From NCBI RefSeq assembly GCF_002198735.1, contig NZ_MWLO01000139.1, forward strand, positions 62,001-126,000: a stretch of DNA of 64,000 bases, read 5' to 3'. The notes beneath the pieces are model-generated. The model was not told the origin of the DNA, ran no database searches, and saw only the letters and a list, made by a program, of their open reading frames with translations. The DNA is from Ideonella sp. A 288 (lineage in GTDB: Bacteria; Pseudomonadota; Gammaproteobacteria; Burkholderiales; Burkholderiaceae_C). This document shows positions 30,861 through 40,307 of this stretch, piece by piece. Position 1 is the first letter of the stretch; each line of letters starts with the position of its first letter. A program made the translations under genes and the position numbers.

Positions 30861-32822
30861 TCAGGCGGGAGGACGCGCGCGGTAGAACTGCAGCGGCTGC
30901 TCGACCACCTGCTGCAGCACATTGCGGCGCAGCCGCCCGACCACATGCATCTCGCAGGGCTTGCAGTCGAAGCGCAGCGTGAGCGTGTCGTCGCCGTGCG
31001 TCAGGGTCAGCGGCTCGGCGCGCAGGGTGCCCTGCACGCCGGTCACGCCCTTGGCCTGCTTGGGGCACAGGCTCAGCGAGTAACGCACACAGTGCTTCGT
31101 GATCATCAGGCTGGCTTCGCCCAGGGTCTCGTGGCTTTCGTAGGCCGACTCGATGACCCTCACGCCATGGCGGGCATAGAAGTCTCGCGCCCGGTGGTTG
31201 TACACGTTGGCCAGGTAGCTGAGCGTGTCGTCGGGATACCGCACCGGCGGGTCCACCGCTGTCGCGCGCGGCAGCCGCTCGAACGCGGCTGCACGCGCGC
31301 TCTCGAGGGCGGCCACCGCGTCACGCCGCAGGCCGTTGACGGCCGCGGCCGGCAGGAACCAGGCCTGCGAGGTGGCGATGTCCAGCTCCCGCGCCTCGAA
31401 CACGGTGGCGCCGAGCTTGCCCAGCGCGTCGCGCAGCGCGGCCTCGGCGCGCGCCGCGTCGCGTGCTGGTGTCAACGGCAGGTGGGCTTCGGCCTGGCCG
31501 ACGTGGCCGTCCTCGTCGGTCAGCGTCAGCAGCAGGCCGTCGGGCAGTTCGTCCAGGCGCAGGTCCACCGCGAGGCGGCGCTCGGCGGTCTTGCGGTCCA
31601 TCGCGCGGTCCCAGGCCATGTCGCGGTTGCGGTGCACGGCGGTGTGCCGGCGCAAGTCGTGCAGGTCGGCCATCGGCTCGTTGGGCCACACCCGCCACTG
31701 ACGTGCGGCGGCGTCCAGCGCCTTGGCCACGTTCACCTGCACGCCGTTGAGTTCGCCCTGCAGGTCCCACCAGGTCAGGCCGTCGCCGTTGGCCAGGGCC
31801 TCGGTGCCATCGGCCAGCACCACGTCGAAGTGGTCGGTGCCGCAGCGCAGCACCTCGCCCACCGCCAGGCCGGCGTGCTTGGGCGTGTCGAAGGCGCCGA
31901 TGTCCTCGAGGCGGCCATTGACGAAGTAGTCGGTGGCGCCACGGTTGAAGTTGCGCGCCGGGTCGGGCGTGAAGAAGAAGGTGCAGCGGCCCGACGAGGC
32001 CCGGTGCAGGCCCGGCGCACCGTCGAGCAGGTCGTCGACCAGGCGGCGGTAGTGGGCGGTGACGTTCTTGACGTAGCCGAGGTCCTTGTAGCGGCCCTCG
32101 ATCTTGAAGCTGCGGATGCCGGCGTCGACCAGCGCGCGCAGGTTGTCGCTCTGGTTGTTGTCCTTCAGCGAGAGCACGTGCTTGTCGTGGGCCACGATGC
32201 GCCCCTGCGCGTCGGTCACCGTGTAGGGCAGCCGGCATTCCTGCGAGCAGTTGCCGCGGTTGGCGCTGCGGCCGGTGTGGGCATGGCTGATGAAGCACTG
32301 CCCGCTGTAGGCCACGCACAGCGCGCCGTGGATGAAGAACTCGAGCGTGGCCTGCTGCACCTGCGCGGCCACCGCGCGGATCTGCGGCAGCGACAGCTCG
32401 CGCGCCAGCACCATCTGCGAGAAGCCCACGTCCTGCAGGAAGCGCGCCTTCTCGGGCGTGCGGATGTCGGTCTGCGTGCTGGCATGCAACTGCAGCGGCG
32501 GCAGGTCGAGTTCGAGCAGGCCCATGTCCTGCACGATCAGCGCATCGGCACCGGCCTCGTGCAGCTGCCAGGCCAGCCGGCGGGCGGGTTCGAGCTCGTC
32601 GTCGCGCAGGATGGTGTTGAGCGTGACGAAGATGCGCGCGCCGTAGCGGTGGGCATGCCGGCACAGCCGCTCGATGTCGGCCACCGTGTTGCCGGCATTG
32701 GCGCGGGCGCCGAAGTCGGGGCCGCCGATGTACACCGCGTCGGCGCCGTGGTCGACCGCGGCAATGCCGATGTCGGCGTCGCGCGCCGGGGCCAGCAGTT
32801 CGATCGCCTGGCGCGAGGCCAT
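30861..32822 (-). CDS. rlhA: 23S rRNA 5-hydroxycytidine synthase RlhA (peptidase U32 family, YdcP-type)
   Basis: 653 residues, the same length as E. coli YdcP/RlhA. Starts with the U32 pattern LLAPARDADIGIAAVDHGAD and has HGALCVAYSGQCFISH and RGNCSQECRLPY. The four conserved Cys of the U32 domain, with CPKQ and CKPCE near the C-terminus, suggest an iron-sulfur site. RlhA, with prephenate-derived cofactor, hydroxylates C2501 of 23S rRNA. Related U32 proteins (UbiU/V, TrhP) are shorter, which favours RlhA. The start lies 16 bp after the thrH stop. Confidence 0.85.
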   Translation of the reverse strand: MASRQAIELLAPARDADIGIAAVDHGADAVYIGGPDFGARANAGNTVADIERLCRHAHRYGARIFVTLNTILRDDELEPARRLAWQLHEAGADALIVQDMGLLELDLPPLQLHASTQTDIRTPEKARFLQDVGFSQMVLARELSLPQIRAVAAQVQQATLEFFIHGALCVAYSGQCFISHAHTGRSANRGNCSQECRLPYTVTDAQGRIVAHDKHVLSLKDNNQSDNLRALVDAGIRSFKIEGRYKDLGYVKNVTAHYRRLVDDLLDGAPGLHRASSGRCTFFFTPDPARNFNRGATDYFVNGRLEDIGAFDTPKHAGLAVGEVLRCGTDHFDVVLADGTEALANGDGLTWWDLQGELNGVQVNVAKALDAAARQWRVWPNEPMADLHDLRRHTAVHRNRDMAWDRAMDRKTAERRLAVDLRLDELPDGLLLTLTDEDGHVGQAEAHLPLTPARDAARAEAALRDALGKLGATVFEARELDIATSQAWFLPAAAVNGLRRDAVAALESARAAAFERLPRATAVDPPVRYPDDTLSYLANVYNHRARDFYARHGVRVIESAYESHETLGEASLMITKHCVRYSLSLCPKQAKGVTGVQGTLRAEPLTLTHGDDTLTLRFDCKPCEMHVVGRLRRNVLQQVVEQPLQFYRARPPA

Positions 32823-32838
32823 GGCCGCGTGCCGCCCG

Positions 32839-33459
32839 TCAGGCCGCGGCCAGCAGCCTCGCCGCGGCGCCGTCGATCGACGCCTTCAGCTCGGCATAGC
32901 TGCGGTTCACCGGGAACTGCGGGAACTGCGCGACGATGCTTTCGGGCGGGTGGATGAAGAAGCCGGCGTCGGCCGCGCCCAGCATGCCGGTGTCGTTGTA
33001 CGAGTCGCCGGCCGCGATGACCTGGAAGTTCAGGCCCTTCAGCGCATTGACGGCATGGGCCTTCTGGTTGGGCTGGCGCAGCTTGTAGTCGGCCACGAAG
33101 CCGGCCGCGTCGATCACCAGCTTGTGGCAGAACAGCGTGGGCCTGCCCAGCTGCCGCATCATCGGGTCGGCGAACTCGTAGAACGTGTCCGACAGGATGA
33201 TCACCTGGAAGCGCGAGCGCAGGTCGTCGAGGAAGGCCTTGGCGCCGTCCATCGGCGCCATGCCGCCGATCACGTCCTGGATGTCGGCCAGCTTGAGCTT
33301 GTGCTGGGCCAGCAGGCCGATGCGGAAGCGCATCAGCTTGTCGTAGTCCGGCTCGTCGCGGGTGGTGCGCATGAACTCGGCGATGCCGGTGCGCTTGGAG
33401 AATTCGATCCAGATCTCGGGGATCAGCACGCCTTCGAGGTCGAGGCAGACGACTTGCAT
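32839..33459 (-). CDS. thrH: Phosphoserine phosphatase/homoserine phosphotransferase ThrH
   Basis: 206 residues, HAD superfamily. Motif I is CLDLEGVLIPE, in which the usual DxDxT/V reads DLEGV as in ThrH. Motif II is ILSDTFYEF, the conserved Lys is in RQPNQKAHAV, and motif III is AAGDSYNDTGML. ThrH dephosphorylates phosphoserine and can transfer the phosphate to homoserine. The length matches Pseudomonas ThrH (about 205). Directly upstream of rlhA on the same strand. Confidence 0.93.
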   Translation of the reverse strand: MQVVCLDLEGVLIPEIWIEFSKRTGIAEFMRTTRDEPDYDKLMRFRIGLLAQHKLKLADIQDVIGGMAPMDGAKAFLDDLRSRFQVIILSDTFYEFADPMMRQLGRPTLFCHKLVIDAAGFVADYKLRQPNQKAHAVNALKGLNFQVIAAGDSYNDTGMLGAADAGFFIHPPESIVAQFPQFPVNRSYAELKASIDGAAARLLAAA

Positions 33460-33550
33460 GGGGGCTCCAGGTGCAGCCGGCGGCCGGGCCGGTGCTTCGG
33501 GCGCGGATCGTAACGCACCGCGCCCGGCGCGGCCCGCTGGGCGGCCGGTT

Positions 33551-35047
33551 TCAGCGCACCTGCACCACCTTGACCAGGCGCCCTGGCGTCACCGCCTGGC
33601 CGCTGTAGCTGCCGTTGAGCAGCAGCAGCTGGGCGCGGGCATGCGGGCCCAGCGGCGAGCGCCGGGCCAGTTCGTCGAAGCCCCCGGCCGGCAGCGGCAC
33701 CAGGCGGATCTCCCACGACCGCGCGGCGGCACGCTCGGCTTCGCCGATCAGGCGGAAGCTGGCCTCGGCCTCGCGCAGGCCGGCGCGCGACCGCTCCAGC
33801 GCCGCGGCGTCCTTGGCGGCGTAGGACATCAGGTAGTGGCGGTTGCCCGGCCCGGTGGCGAGGGTGAGCTCGAAACCCTGCGCCTGGCCCTGCGCATTGC
33901 GGCGGCTGCCGGTGAGGTGCGTGGCCGACAGACCGCCGCCCAGCGTGCGCCGCTCGCTGCGCACTTGCTCGGGCTTGATCAGGTTGCGCACGATTTCGTC
34001 GTGCGTGGCGCCGGCCTGGGACGGCACCAGGCGCACCACCAGCGCCGCGTCGCCGGCCGCATTGACCAGCGTGATGGCCTCGGTGTCGTTCTGGATGCTC
34101 CACTGGGCCGGGGCGGTCAGCGCCACGCCCAGCGGCTCGTGGAAGAAATGCCGGCCGCGGGTGACGCCCTGCTCGCGGCTCTCGCCGAAGGGGATGGCCT
34201 CGATGGCCTTCAGGTAGCGCGCCCGGCCGTCGTCGTCGTAGCTGCCCTTGTAGGCCGCGGCGCGCCGGGCGATCTCGGCCAGCCGCTGCTCGCCGCTGGG
34301 GTGCGACGACAGCCAGTTGGCCTGTTGCGGCGCGGGCCGGCCTTCGGCCTTGGCCACGTCGGCACGGAACAAATCCTGGTCGCGCAGCGTGCGGATCACG
34401 TCGACCATGTTGCTCGGGTCGTACCGGGTGCGGGCCAGGTACTCGGCGCCGAGCTGGTCGGCCTGCAGTTCCTGGTCGCGGCTGTAGCTGGCGATGAAGC
34501 CGGCCGCGGCGGCCTGCGACAGCTGCCCGGCCATGTTGCCGGCGCCGGAGACCCCGCCGCTCTCGAGCACCGCGCCCAGCACGGTGGCGGCGAACACGCC
34601 GATGCCCGCGGCCTGGGCGCGCGTCGCCCGCTGGGCACCGTGGCGCGCGGTGACGTGGCCGATCTCGTGGCCCAGCACGCCGGCCAGGTCGGCCTCGCTG
34701 TCCAGGTAGGCCAGGATGCCGCGGGTGACGTAGACATAGCCGCCCGGCAGCGCAAAGGCATTGACCTCGGGGCTGTCCAGCACGGTGAAGGTCCACTTCA
34801 GGCCGGCCCGGTGCGACTGGCGAGCCAGCCGCTGGCCGATGTCGTCGACATAGGCCTGCAGCGGCGGATTGGACAGCAGCGGGTACTCCTTCAGCACCTC
34901 GGCGTGGCCCTTGGCGCCTTCGGCGATCTCGCTGCGCTCGTCCATCACCGTGCGCTCGTCCTGGCCGGTGACCGGGTTCTTCACGGTGCTGCAGGCGCCC
35001 AGCAGGGCGGCCACGACGAGCAGCAGGGCGAGGCGGTGTCTGGGCAT
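33551..35047 (-). CDS. M48 family metalloprotease, lipoprotein
   Basis: 498 residues. The lipobox LLGAC has Cys19, so the protein is a periplasm-facing lipoprotein. Zinc site HEIGH at 127-131 in LGHEIGHVTARHGAQRATR; the third ligand is probably the Glu in RDQELQADQLGAEYL. It begins like the BepA/YfgC and LoiP group but has no TPR repeats; the C-terminal 230 residues are a separate domain with alpha/beta character. A role in outer-membrane protein quality control is inferred. ATG 35047 has AGGAG nine bases upstream. Divergent from the BCS1-like gene across 119 bp. Confidence 0.9.
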   Translation of the reverse strand: MPRHRLALLLVVAALLGACSTVKNPVTGQDERTVMDERSEIAEGAKGHAEVLKEYPLLSNPPLQAYVDDIGQRLARQSHRAGLKWTFTVLDSPEVNAFALPGGYVYVTRGILAYLDSEADLAGVLGHEIGHVTARHGAQRATRAQAAGIGVFAATVLGAVLESGGVSGAGNMAGQLSQAAAAGFIASYSRDQELQADQLGAEYLARTRYDPSNMVDVIRTLRDQDLFRADVAKAEGRPAPQQANWLSSHPSGEQRLAEIARRAAAYKGSYDDDGRARYLKAIEAIPFGESREQGVTRGRHFFHEPLGVALTAPAQWSIQNDTEAITLVNAAGDAALVVRLVPSQAGATHDEIVRNLIKPEQVRSERRTLGGGLSATHLTGSRRNAQGQAQGFELTLATGPGNRHYLMSYAAKDAAALERSRAGLREAEASFRLIGEAERAAARSWEIRLVPLPAGGFDELARRSPLGPHARAQLLLLNGSYSGQAVTPGRLVKVVQVR

Positions 35048-35166
35048 GGGCTTGTCTCTCCTGGGCATTGGGGCGGTGCATCGGCGCGCGGGGCCGGATG
35101 CGGGGCGAGCGTATCTCAAGTGCGGTGCGCCCCGGTGCGCCGGGCTTCGCCTAACATCCCGTCCCC

Positions 35167-36423
35167 ATGTGGGACGCCCTCGTCACGGCCCTGAAGGCCC
35201 AGCTGGACAACCAGGTGGTGGCCGGCGCCGTGGCACTGGGCCTGATCGGTGTGGTGGCCGCCTCGCTGCGCAGCGTGCCGGCGGCGCTGTGGTCGCAGCT
35301 GCAGCGGGCCTTCGTCGTCACCGCGGTCATCGACAGCCGCAACGACCTGTTCCCGGCCTTCGTCGCCTGGCTCAACGACCAGCGCTTCGGCCAGCGCAGC
35401 CGCTGGTTCACGGTGATCCAGGCCGCGCCGCCGGTGGCCGATGCGGCCGAGGGCGAGGACGGCTCGCCGCAGCTCGCGTACAGCCCGGCGCCGGGCTTCC
35501 ACCTCTTCTGGCACGACGGCCGGCTGATGTGGCTGCAGCGCGAGATCGCCATGAACCTGCAGGTCATCGAGACGGTGCGCATCGGCGCGCTGTTCGCGCC
35601 GCGCCGCGCGCTGGAGGCGCTGTTCGAGACCGTGCTGCAGCATGCCGGTGCACGCCGCGCCAACCGGCTGGCGCTGTACACCGTGGACCGTTGGGGCGAG
35701 CAATGGCACCTGGCCGACACCAAGCCGCTGCGCAGCCTGGACTCGGTGGTGCTGGACCCCGGCGTGGCGCGGCTGCTGCACGACGACATCCACGAGTTCT
35801 TCGACCGCCGCGAGTGGTACGCCGGCCTGGGCATCCCGTGGCGGCGCGGCTACCTGCTGCACGGGCCGCCGGGCACTGGCAAGACGAGCGTGGCCTACGC
35901 GCTGGCCGGTGAGCTGCGCCTGAAGCTGTGCGCGCTGTCGCTGACCAACCCGAAGCTCAACGACCACACGCTGGCCGACCTGCTGCAGCGCACGCCAACG
36001 CGGTCGCTGATCCTCATCGAGGACATCGACGCTTTCTTCAGCGCGCGGCGCACGCTCGACCAGCGCATCGAGGTCAGCTTCTCGGGCCTGCTCAATGCAC
36101 TGGACGGTGTGGCCGCGCAGGAAGGCCGCATCGTGGTGCTGACCACCAATCACCGCGAACAACTCGATGCGGCGCTGATCCGCCCGGGCCGCATCGACCT
36201 GGAACTGCGCCTGGGCAACGCCACCGCCGCCCAGTTGCGCGCGCTGTTCCTGCGCTTCCACCCGAGCGCGGTGGCCCAGGCCGATGCGCTGGCGGCAGGC
36301 TACCCGGATGGCGCGCTGTCGCCGGCCCAGATCCAACAGGCGCTGCTGGCGGCCGACGATGCGGGCGACGCGGTGGCGCGGCTGACGGCCGCGGCGGCCG
36401 AGTCCTCGGCCACGGCCGCCTGA
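35167..36423 (+). CDS. BCS1-like AAA ATPase
   Basis: 418 residues. One N-terminal membrane segment (about 15-35) is followed by a BCS1-type N domain (about 45-200) and an AAA module: KPLRSLDSVVLDPGV, IPWRRGYLLHGPPGTGKTSV (Walker A 233-240), SLILIEDIDAFF (Walker B 281-290), SFSGLLNALDGVAAQEGRIV and TTNHREQLDAALIRPGRID. The order and spacing are those of mitochondrial Bcs1, which moves the folded Rieske protein across the inner membrane. The bacterial role is unknown. No Rieske or bc1 gene lies nearby. It ends 7 bp from the convergent molybdopterin enzyme gene. Confidence 0.88.
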   Translation: MWDALVTALKAQLDNQVVAGAVALGLIGVVAASLRSVPAALWSQLQRAFVVTAVIDSRNDLFPAFVAWLNDQRFGQRSRWFTVIQAAPPVADAAEGEDGSPQLAYSPAPGFHLFWHDGRLMWLQREIAMNLQVIETVRIGALFAPRRALEALFETVLQHAGARRANRLALYTVDRWGEQWHLADTKPLRSLDSVVLDPGVARLLHDDIHEFFDRREWYAGLGIPWRRGYLLHGPPGTGKTSVAYALAGELRLKLCALSLTNPKLNDHTLADLLQRTPTRSLILIEDIDAFFSARRTLDQRIEVSFSGLLNALDGVAAQEGRIVVLTTNHREQLDAALIRPGRIDLELRLGNATAAQLRALFLRFHPSAVAQADALAAGYPDGALSPAQIQQALLAADDAGDAVARLTAAAAESSATAA

Positions 36424-36430
36424 TCGGGCG

Positions 36431-38665
36431 TCAGCCGCCGGGCGGCGCCGGCATCACCTCGACCGCCACGCCGGACAGCACGGCGTTGCCCGACAGCGGG
36501 TCCATCTGCGACTCGTCGAGCACCGCATTGAGGTTGGCGCCGGGCCGCTCGGCGGCCAGGCCCAGGCGCACCCCCGGCAGGTCGTGCCCCCAGCCGTGCG
36601 GCAGGCTCACCACGCCGGGCATCATCGCGGTGCTGAGCGCCACCGGCGCCTCGATGTGCGCATCGCCGCGGCGGATGCGGGCCAGCGCGCCGTCGGCCAG
36701 GCCCAGGCGGGCCGCGTCGTCGGGGTGCACGAGCAGCGTGCAGCGCTGCGGCCCCTTGGCCAGGGTCGGCAGGTTGTGCATCCAGCTGTTGTTCGAGCGC
36801 ACGTCGCGCCGGCCGATGATGACCATTGGTGGGCTCGGAGCGTCCAGGTCGGCCAGCGCCCGCGGCAGGTCGGCCAGCAGCAGCGGCGGGGCCAGCTCGA
36901 CCCGGCCGCTGGGCGTGCGCAGCACCTCGGGCAGGCGCGGCTGCAACTCGCCCAGGTCGATGCCGCCGGGCGTGTCGGCCAGCCTGGCCAGCGTCAGGCC
37001 GTCGGGCACGACGCCGAAGCGGTCGCCATGCGGGCCGCTGCGCAGCGCCAGGTCGACCAGCCGCTCGGGGCCGGTCCAGCGGCCCACCGACTGCAGCACG
37101 CTGTCGGCCTGGTCACCCGCCATGCGCCGCACGTCGTCGGCTGCCAACTCGTCGTCCAGGGCCTGCACATCGGCGCCGGCCCCACGGCCGCGCACGATGG
37201 CCGTCAGCTTCAACAGGCTCTGCCAGTCGGGCAGGTGCCCGACCGGGGGCTCGAACACCGCCGCGCTGTAGCGCGCCTGGTTGCGCCAGCTCAGTTGCGG
37301 GAAGGCGATGTCGTAGTGGCCTTCCTCCAGCGGCGACAGGCCCGGCAGCACGACATCGGCGTGGCGCGTCGTCTCGTTGAGGTAGATGTCCAGGCTGACC
37401 ATGAAGTCCAGCCCGTCCAGGGCCCGGGCCAGGCGGGCACCGTTCGGCGCCGACAGCACCGGGTTGCTGGCCACGGTGATCAGCGCGCGCACCTGGCCGG
37501 GGCCGGCCGTCTCGATCTCTTCGGCCAGCGCGTTGATCGGCAGTTCGCCGAACACCTCGGGCGCGCCGCTGACGCGGGCGCGGTGGCGGCCGGTCGATAC
37601 GCCACGACCGCGGCCCGGGGGCCCGGCGGTGTTGGCGGCGAACGCGGGCGCCTTGGCGAACATCACGCCGCCGGGCTCGTCGAGTCGGCCGGTCAGCACG
37701 TTGAGCACGTCGATGAGCCACGAGGCCAGCGTGCCGTAGGCCTGGGTGCAGGTGCCGATGCGGCCGTAGACGCAGGCGCGCGGCGCCGCGGCCAGTTGGC
37801 GTGCGAGCCGACGGATCGTGTCGGCGCCGATGCCGCAGCGCGCAGCGGCGCGCTCGGGCGTGAAGCCGGCCACCGCGTCGCGCACTGCGTCGACGCCGGC
37901 CACGTGATCGGCCGCCCGGCCCAGCCGCACCAGGTCCTCGTCGAACAGCGTGCGCACCATCGCCGCCAGCAGGAACACGTCGGCGCCGGGGCGGATGAAG
38001 TGGTGCTCGTCGGCGACCTCGGCGGTCTCGGTGCGGCGCGGGTCGATCACCACCAGGCGCCCACCCCGGGCCCGCAGCGCCTTGGCCTTGCCGCGGAAGT
38101 CGGGCACCGTCCACATGCTGCCGTTGCTGGCCATCGGGTTGGCGCCGATCACCAGCATCAGGTCGGTGCGCGGCAGGTCGGGCAGGGCCACCGACAGCCA
38201 GTGCCCGTACATCAGGCCCGACTGCAGCTGCTTGGGCATCTGGTCGAGCGTGCTGGCCGAGAACACGTTCTTAGTGCCCAGCGCGCGTGCCAGTCGGGCG
38301 AAGTACAGCAGCAGCCCCATCTTGTGCGCCGCCGGGTTGCCCACGCTCAGCGCCACCGCGTCGCGGCCGTGCTCGGCCAGCAGTGGCGGCAGGCGGCGAT
38401 CGATCTCGGCGAAAGCCTCGTCCCAGGTGGCCGGCACACGGCGCCCATCGCGCTTGATGAGCGGGGTCCGCAGGCGGTCGGGATCGTCGTGCAGGTCCTT
38501 CAGCGCATAGGCCTTCGGACAGACATAGCCGGCGCTGAACGGGTCGGCGTCCAGGCCCCGGATGCCCACCACCCGACGGCCCTCGGTGCGCACCTCGAGG
38601 CCGCAGCAGGCCTCGCACAAGGGGCAGATGCGGTAGTGGGAGCGGACGGTGTCGGGCGTGGGCAT
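36431..38665 (-). CDS. Molybdopterin-dependent oxidoreductase (formate dehydrogenase-like family)
   Basis: 744 residues. The N-terminal [4Fe-4S] motif is CPLCEACCGLEV (Cys14, 17, 20 or 21) with Cys49 in YVCPKA. The DMSO-reductase-family core follows: LVIGANPMASNGSMW, VVIDPRRTETAEVADEHHFI, and a C-terminal molydopterin-binding domain with VSLPHGWGHD and LNAVLDESQMDPLSGNA. It has no Tat signal, so it is cytoplasmic. No electron-transfer subunit or cofactor gene adjoins. Substrate not readable. It follows the HtrA-like gene by 38 bp on the same strand. Confidence 0.9.
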   Translation of the reverse strand: MPTPDTVRSHYRICPLCEACCGLEVRTEGRRVVGIRGLDADPFSAGYVCPKAYALKDLHDDPDRLRTPLIKRDGRRVPATWDEAFAEIDRRLPPLLAEHGRDAVALSVGNPAAHKMGLLLYFARLARALGTKNVFSASTLDQMPKQLQSGLMYGHWLSVALPDLPRTDLMLVIGANPMASNGSMWTVPDFRGKAKALRARGGRLVVIDPRRTETAEVADEHHFIRPGADVFLLAAMVRTLFDEDLVRLGRAADHVAGVDAVRDAVAGFTPERAAARCGIGADTIRRLARQLAAAPRACVYGRIGTCTQAYGTLASWLIDVLNVLTGRLDEPGGVMFAKAPAFAANTAGPPGRGRGVSTGRHRARVSGAPEVFGELPINALAEEIETAGPGQVRALITVASNPVLSAPNGARLARALDGLDFMVSLDIYLNETTRHADVVLPGLSPLEEGHYDIAFPQLSWRNQARYSAAVFEPPVGHLPDWQSLLKLTAIVRGRGAGADVQALDDELAADDVRRMAGDQADSVLQSVGRWTGPERLVDLALRSGPHGDRFGVVPDGLTLARLADTPGGIDLGELQPRLPEVLRTPSGRVELAPPLLLADLPRALADLDAPSPPMVIIGRRDVRSNNSWMHNLPTLAKGPQRCTLLVHPDDAARLGLADGALARIRRGDAHIEAPVALSTAMMPGVVSLPHGWGHDLPGVRLGLAAERPGANLNAVLDESQMDPLSGNAVLSGVAVEVMPAPPGG

Positions 38666-38703
38666 GGGCGTCTCCGAGGGGGCCGCGGGGCGGGAGGGAC
38701 GGC

Positions 38704-39768
38704 TCAGTCGCCCGCGGCCAGTGTCGCGTTCTGCTTGCGGGTGCGGCCGCCGCGCGACAGCGTCAGGCTGACGGTGTCGCCGGGCTGGTGCCTTTCCAGC
38801 ACGGTGAGCATGTCGTCGAGGCTCTTCACCGGCTCGTTGTCGATGGCGGTGATCACGTCGCCCGGCACGATGCTGCCGTCGGCCGCGCGCGCGAACGGCT
38901 GCAGCCCTGCCTTGGCCGCCGGGCTGCCCGGCGACACGCGCACCACCGCCAGGCCATCGGGCAGGCGCAGCGCACGGTGCACGGCCTCGTTGGCCGACGA
39001 GATGCCCAGCGACGGCCGGGTGATGCGGCCGTCGCGGATCAGGCGCGGCACGATGCGGTTGACCTCGTCGACCGGGATGGCGAAGCCGATGCCGGCGCTG
39101 GCGCCCGAGGGGCTGTAGATCGCGGTGTTCACGCCGATCAGGCGGCCGGCAGAATCGAGCAGCGGGCCGCCGGAGTTGCCGGGGTTGATGGCGGCGTCGG
39201 TCTGGATCGCGCCGCGGATGGTGCGGTTGTTGGCGGAGTCGATCTCGCGGTTCAGCGCGCTGACGATGCCGGTGGTCAGCGTCTGGTCGAGCCCGAACGG
39301 GTTGCCGATGGCATAGACCCTCTGCCCGACCACCAGGTCGCGGCTGGTGCCGATGGGCACGGGTGTGAGCTTGTCGCGCGGCGCATCGATCTTGAGCACG
39401 GCGAGGTCACGGTCGGCGAACACGCCGACCAGCGTGGCCCGGTGCACGCTCTGGTCGGCCAGTGTCACCGTGGCGCCGCTGCCGCCCTGGATGACGTGGA
39501 AGTTGGTGACGATGTGGCCCGCCGTGTCCCACATGAAGCCGGTGCCGGTGCCACGCGGCACCTGCTGCACGTTGCGCGAAAAGAAGTCGCGCTCGAGTTC
39601 GAGCGTGGTGATGTGCACCACGCTGGGGGACAGGCGCCTGAACACATCGATGTGGGCCACCTCGTCGGCGGCCAGTGGCGCACGGGGCGTGACGGCGCGC
39701 TGGGCGATCGCCGGTGCCACCGCCGAGGCGAGGGCGATGGCCGCGGCCAGGAACGCGGTGGTGCGCAT
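38704..39768 (-). CDS. Periplasmic trypsin-like serine protease with one PDZ domain (DegS/HtrA-like)
   Basis: 354 residues. Signal peptide ends at about AIA|Q (22). Catalytic triad: His91 in VTNFHVIQ, Asp121 in ADRDLAVLKID and Ser199 in NPGNSGGPLLD. One PDZ domain (about 255-345) has GSIVPGDVITAIDNEPVKS. The length and single PDZ resemble DegS-type proteins, but the N-terminus looks like a cleavable signal rather than an anchor. ATG 39768 lies 2 bp after the stop of the thioesterase gene. Confidence 0.92.
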   Translation of the reverse strand: MRTTAFLAAAIALASAVAPAIAQRAVTPRAPLAADEVAHIDVFRRLSPSVVHITTLELERDFFSRNVQQVPRGTGTGFMWDTAGHIVTNFHVIQGGSGATVTLADQSVHRATLVGVFADRDLAVLKIDAPRDKLTPVPIGTSRDLVVGQRVYAIGNPFGLDQTLTTGIVSALNREIDSANNRTIRGAIQTDAAINPGNSGGPLLDSAGRLIGVNTAIYSPSGASAGIGFAIPVDEVNRIVPRLIRDGRITRPSLGISSANEAVHRALRLPDGLAVVRVSPGSPAAKAGLQPFARAADGSIVPGDVITAIDNEPVKSLDDMLTVLERHQPGDTVSLTLSRGGRTRKQNATLAAGD

Positions 39769-39770
39769 CG

Positions 39771-40253
39771 TCAGCTCACGATGTAGGCCGCCGCCGCCGT
39801 GGCGATCAGCGTGCCGTCGTCGGAGACCAGCTGCATCTGCGTCGAGCCGACGCGGCCGCCCAGCCGGGTCACCTCGGCCGACGCGATGAAGTGCTGGCCC
39901 ATGCCTTGGCGCAGGAAGTCCACCCGCAGGTCGATGGTGCCGACCTTCAGGAAGCGGTGCATCACCTGTTCGGCGCTGTCCGACGGGTGCCGCTCGGCCA
40001 CGGCCAGCATCAGCGCGCAGCCGCCCATGGCATCGAGCGCGGCCGAAATCACGCCGCCGTGCAGGCGGCCGTAGTGGAAGTGCCCGATCAGTTCGGGGCG
40101 CATGTCGAAGCGCACCAGGAAGCGCGGCCGCAGCGCCTGCACCTTCAGGCCCAGCACCTCGTTGAACCTGATCTTGTGTTCCACCAGGTCGGTGAGTTCG
40201 GCATCGAGCCGCGCCTGCTCGTCGGGCGTGCGTGGGGGCAGTGAAGGGGTCAT
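39771..40253 (-). CDS. Hotdog-fold thioesterase family protein
   Basis: 160 residues. The PaaI/YiiD_C-type hotdog pattern is visible: GRLHGGVISAALDAMGGCAL (helix with HGG), followed by GTIDLRVDFLRQG and VTRLGGRVGSTQMQLV. Such enzymes hydrolyse acyl-CoA thioesters; the substrate is unknown. ATG at 40253. Tightly followed by the HtrA-like gene, so thioesterase-protease-molybdoenzyme appear as one transcription unit. Confidence 0.85.
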   Translation of the reverse strand: MTPSLPPRTPDEQARLDAELTDLVEHKIRFNEVLGLKVQALRPRFLVRFDMRPELIGHFHYGRLHGGVISAALDAMGGCALMLAVAERHPSDSAEQVMHRFLKVGTIDLRVDFLRQGMGQHFIASAEVTRLGGRVGSTQMQLVSDDGTLIATAAAAYIVS

Positions 40254-40307
40254 GGTCGGCAAGGATAGCCGCTCAAGATTTGCCCGGCGGCGCCGAAACC
40301 AAGGGTC

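Noticed and set aside
36431-38665. Selenocysteine in the molybdopterin enzyme, given that selenium use is implied by mnmH
   Set aside because: The reading frame has no internal stop, and the ligand region shows no in-frame TGA.
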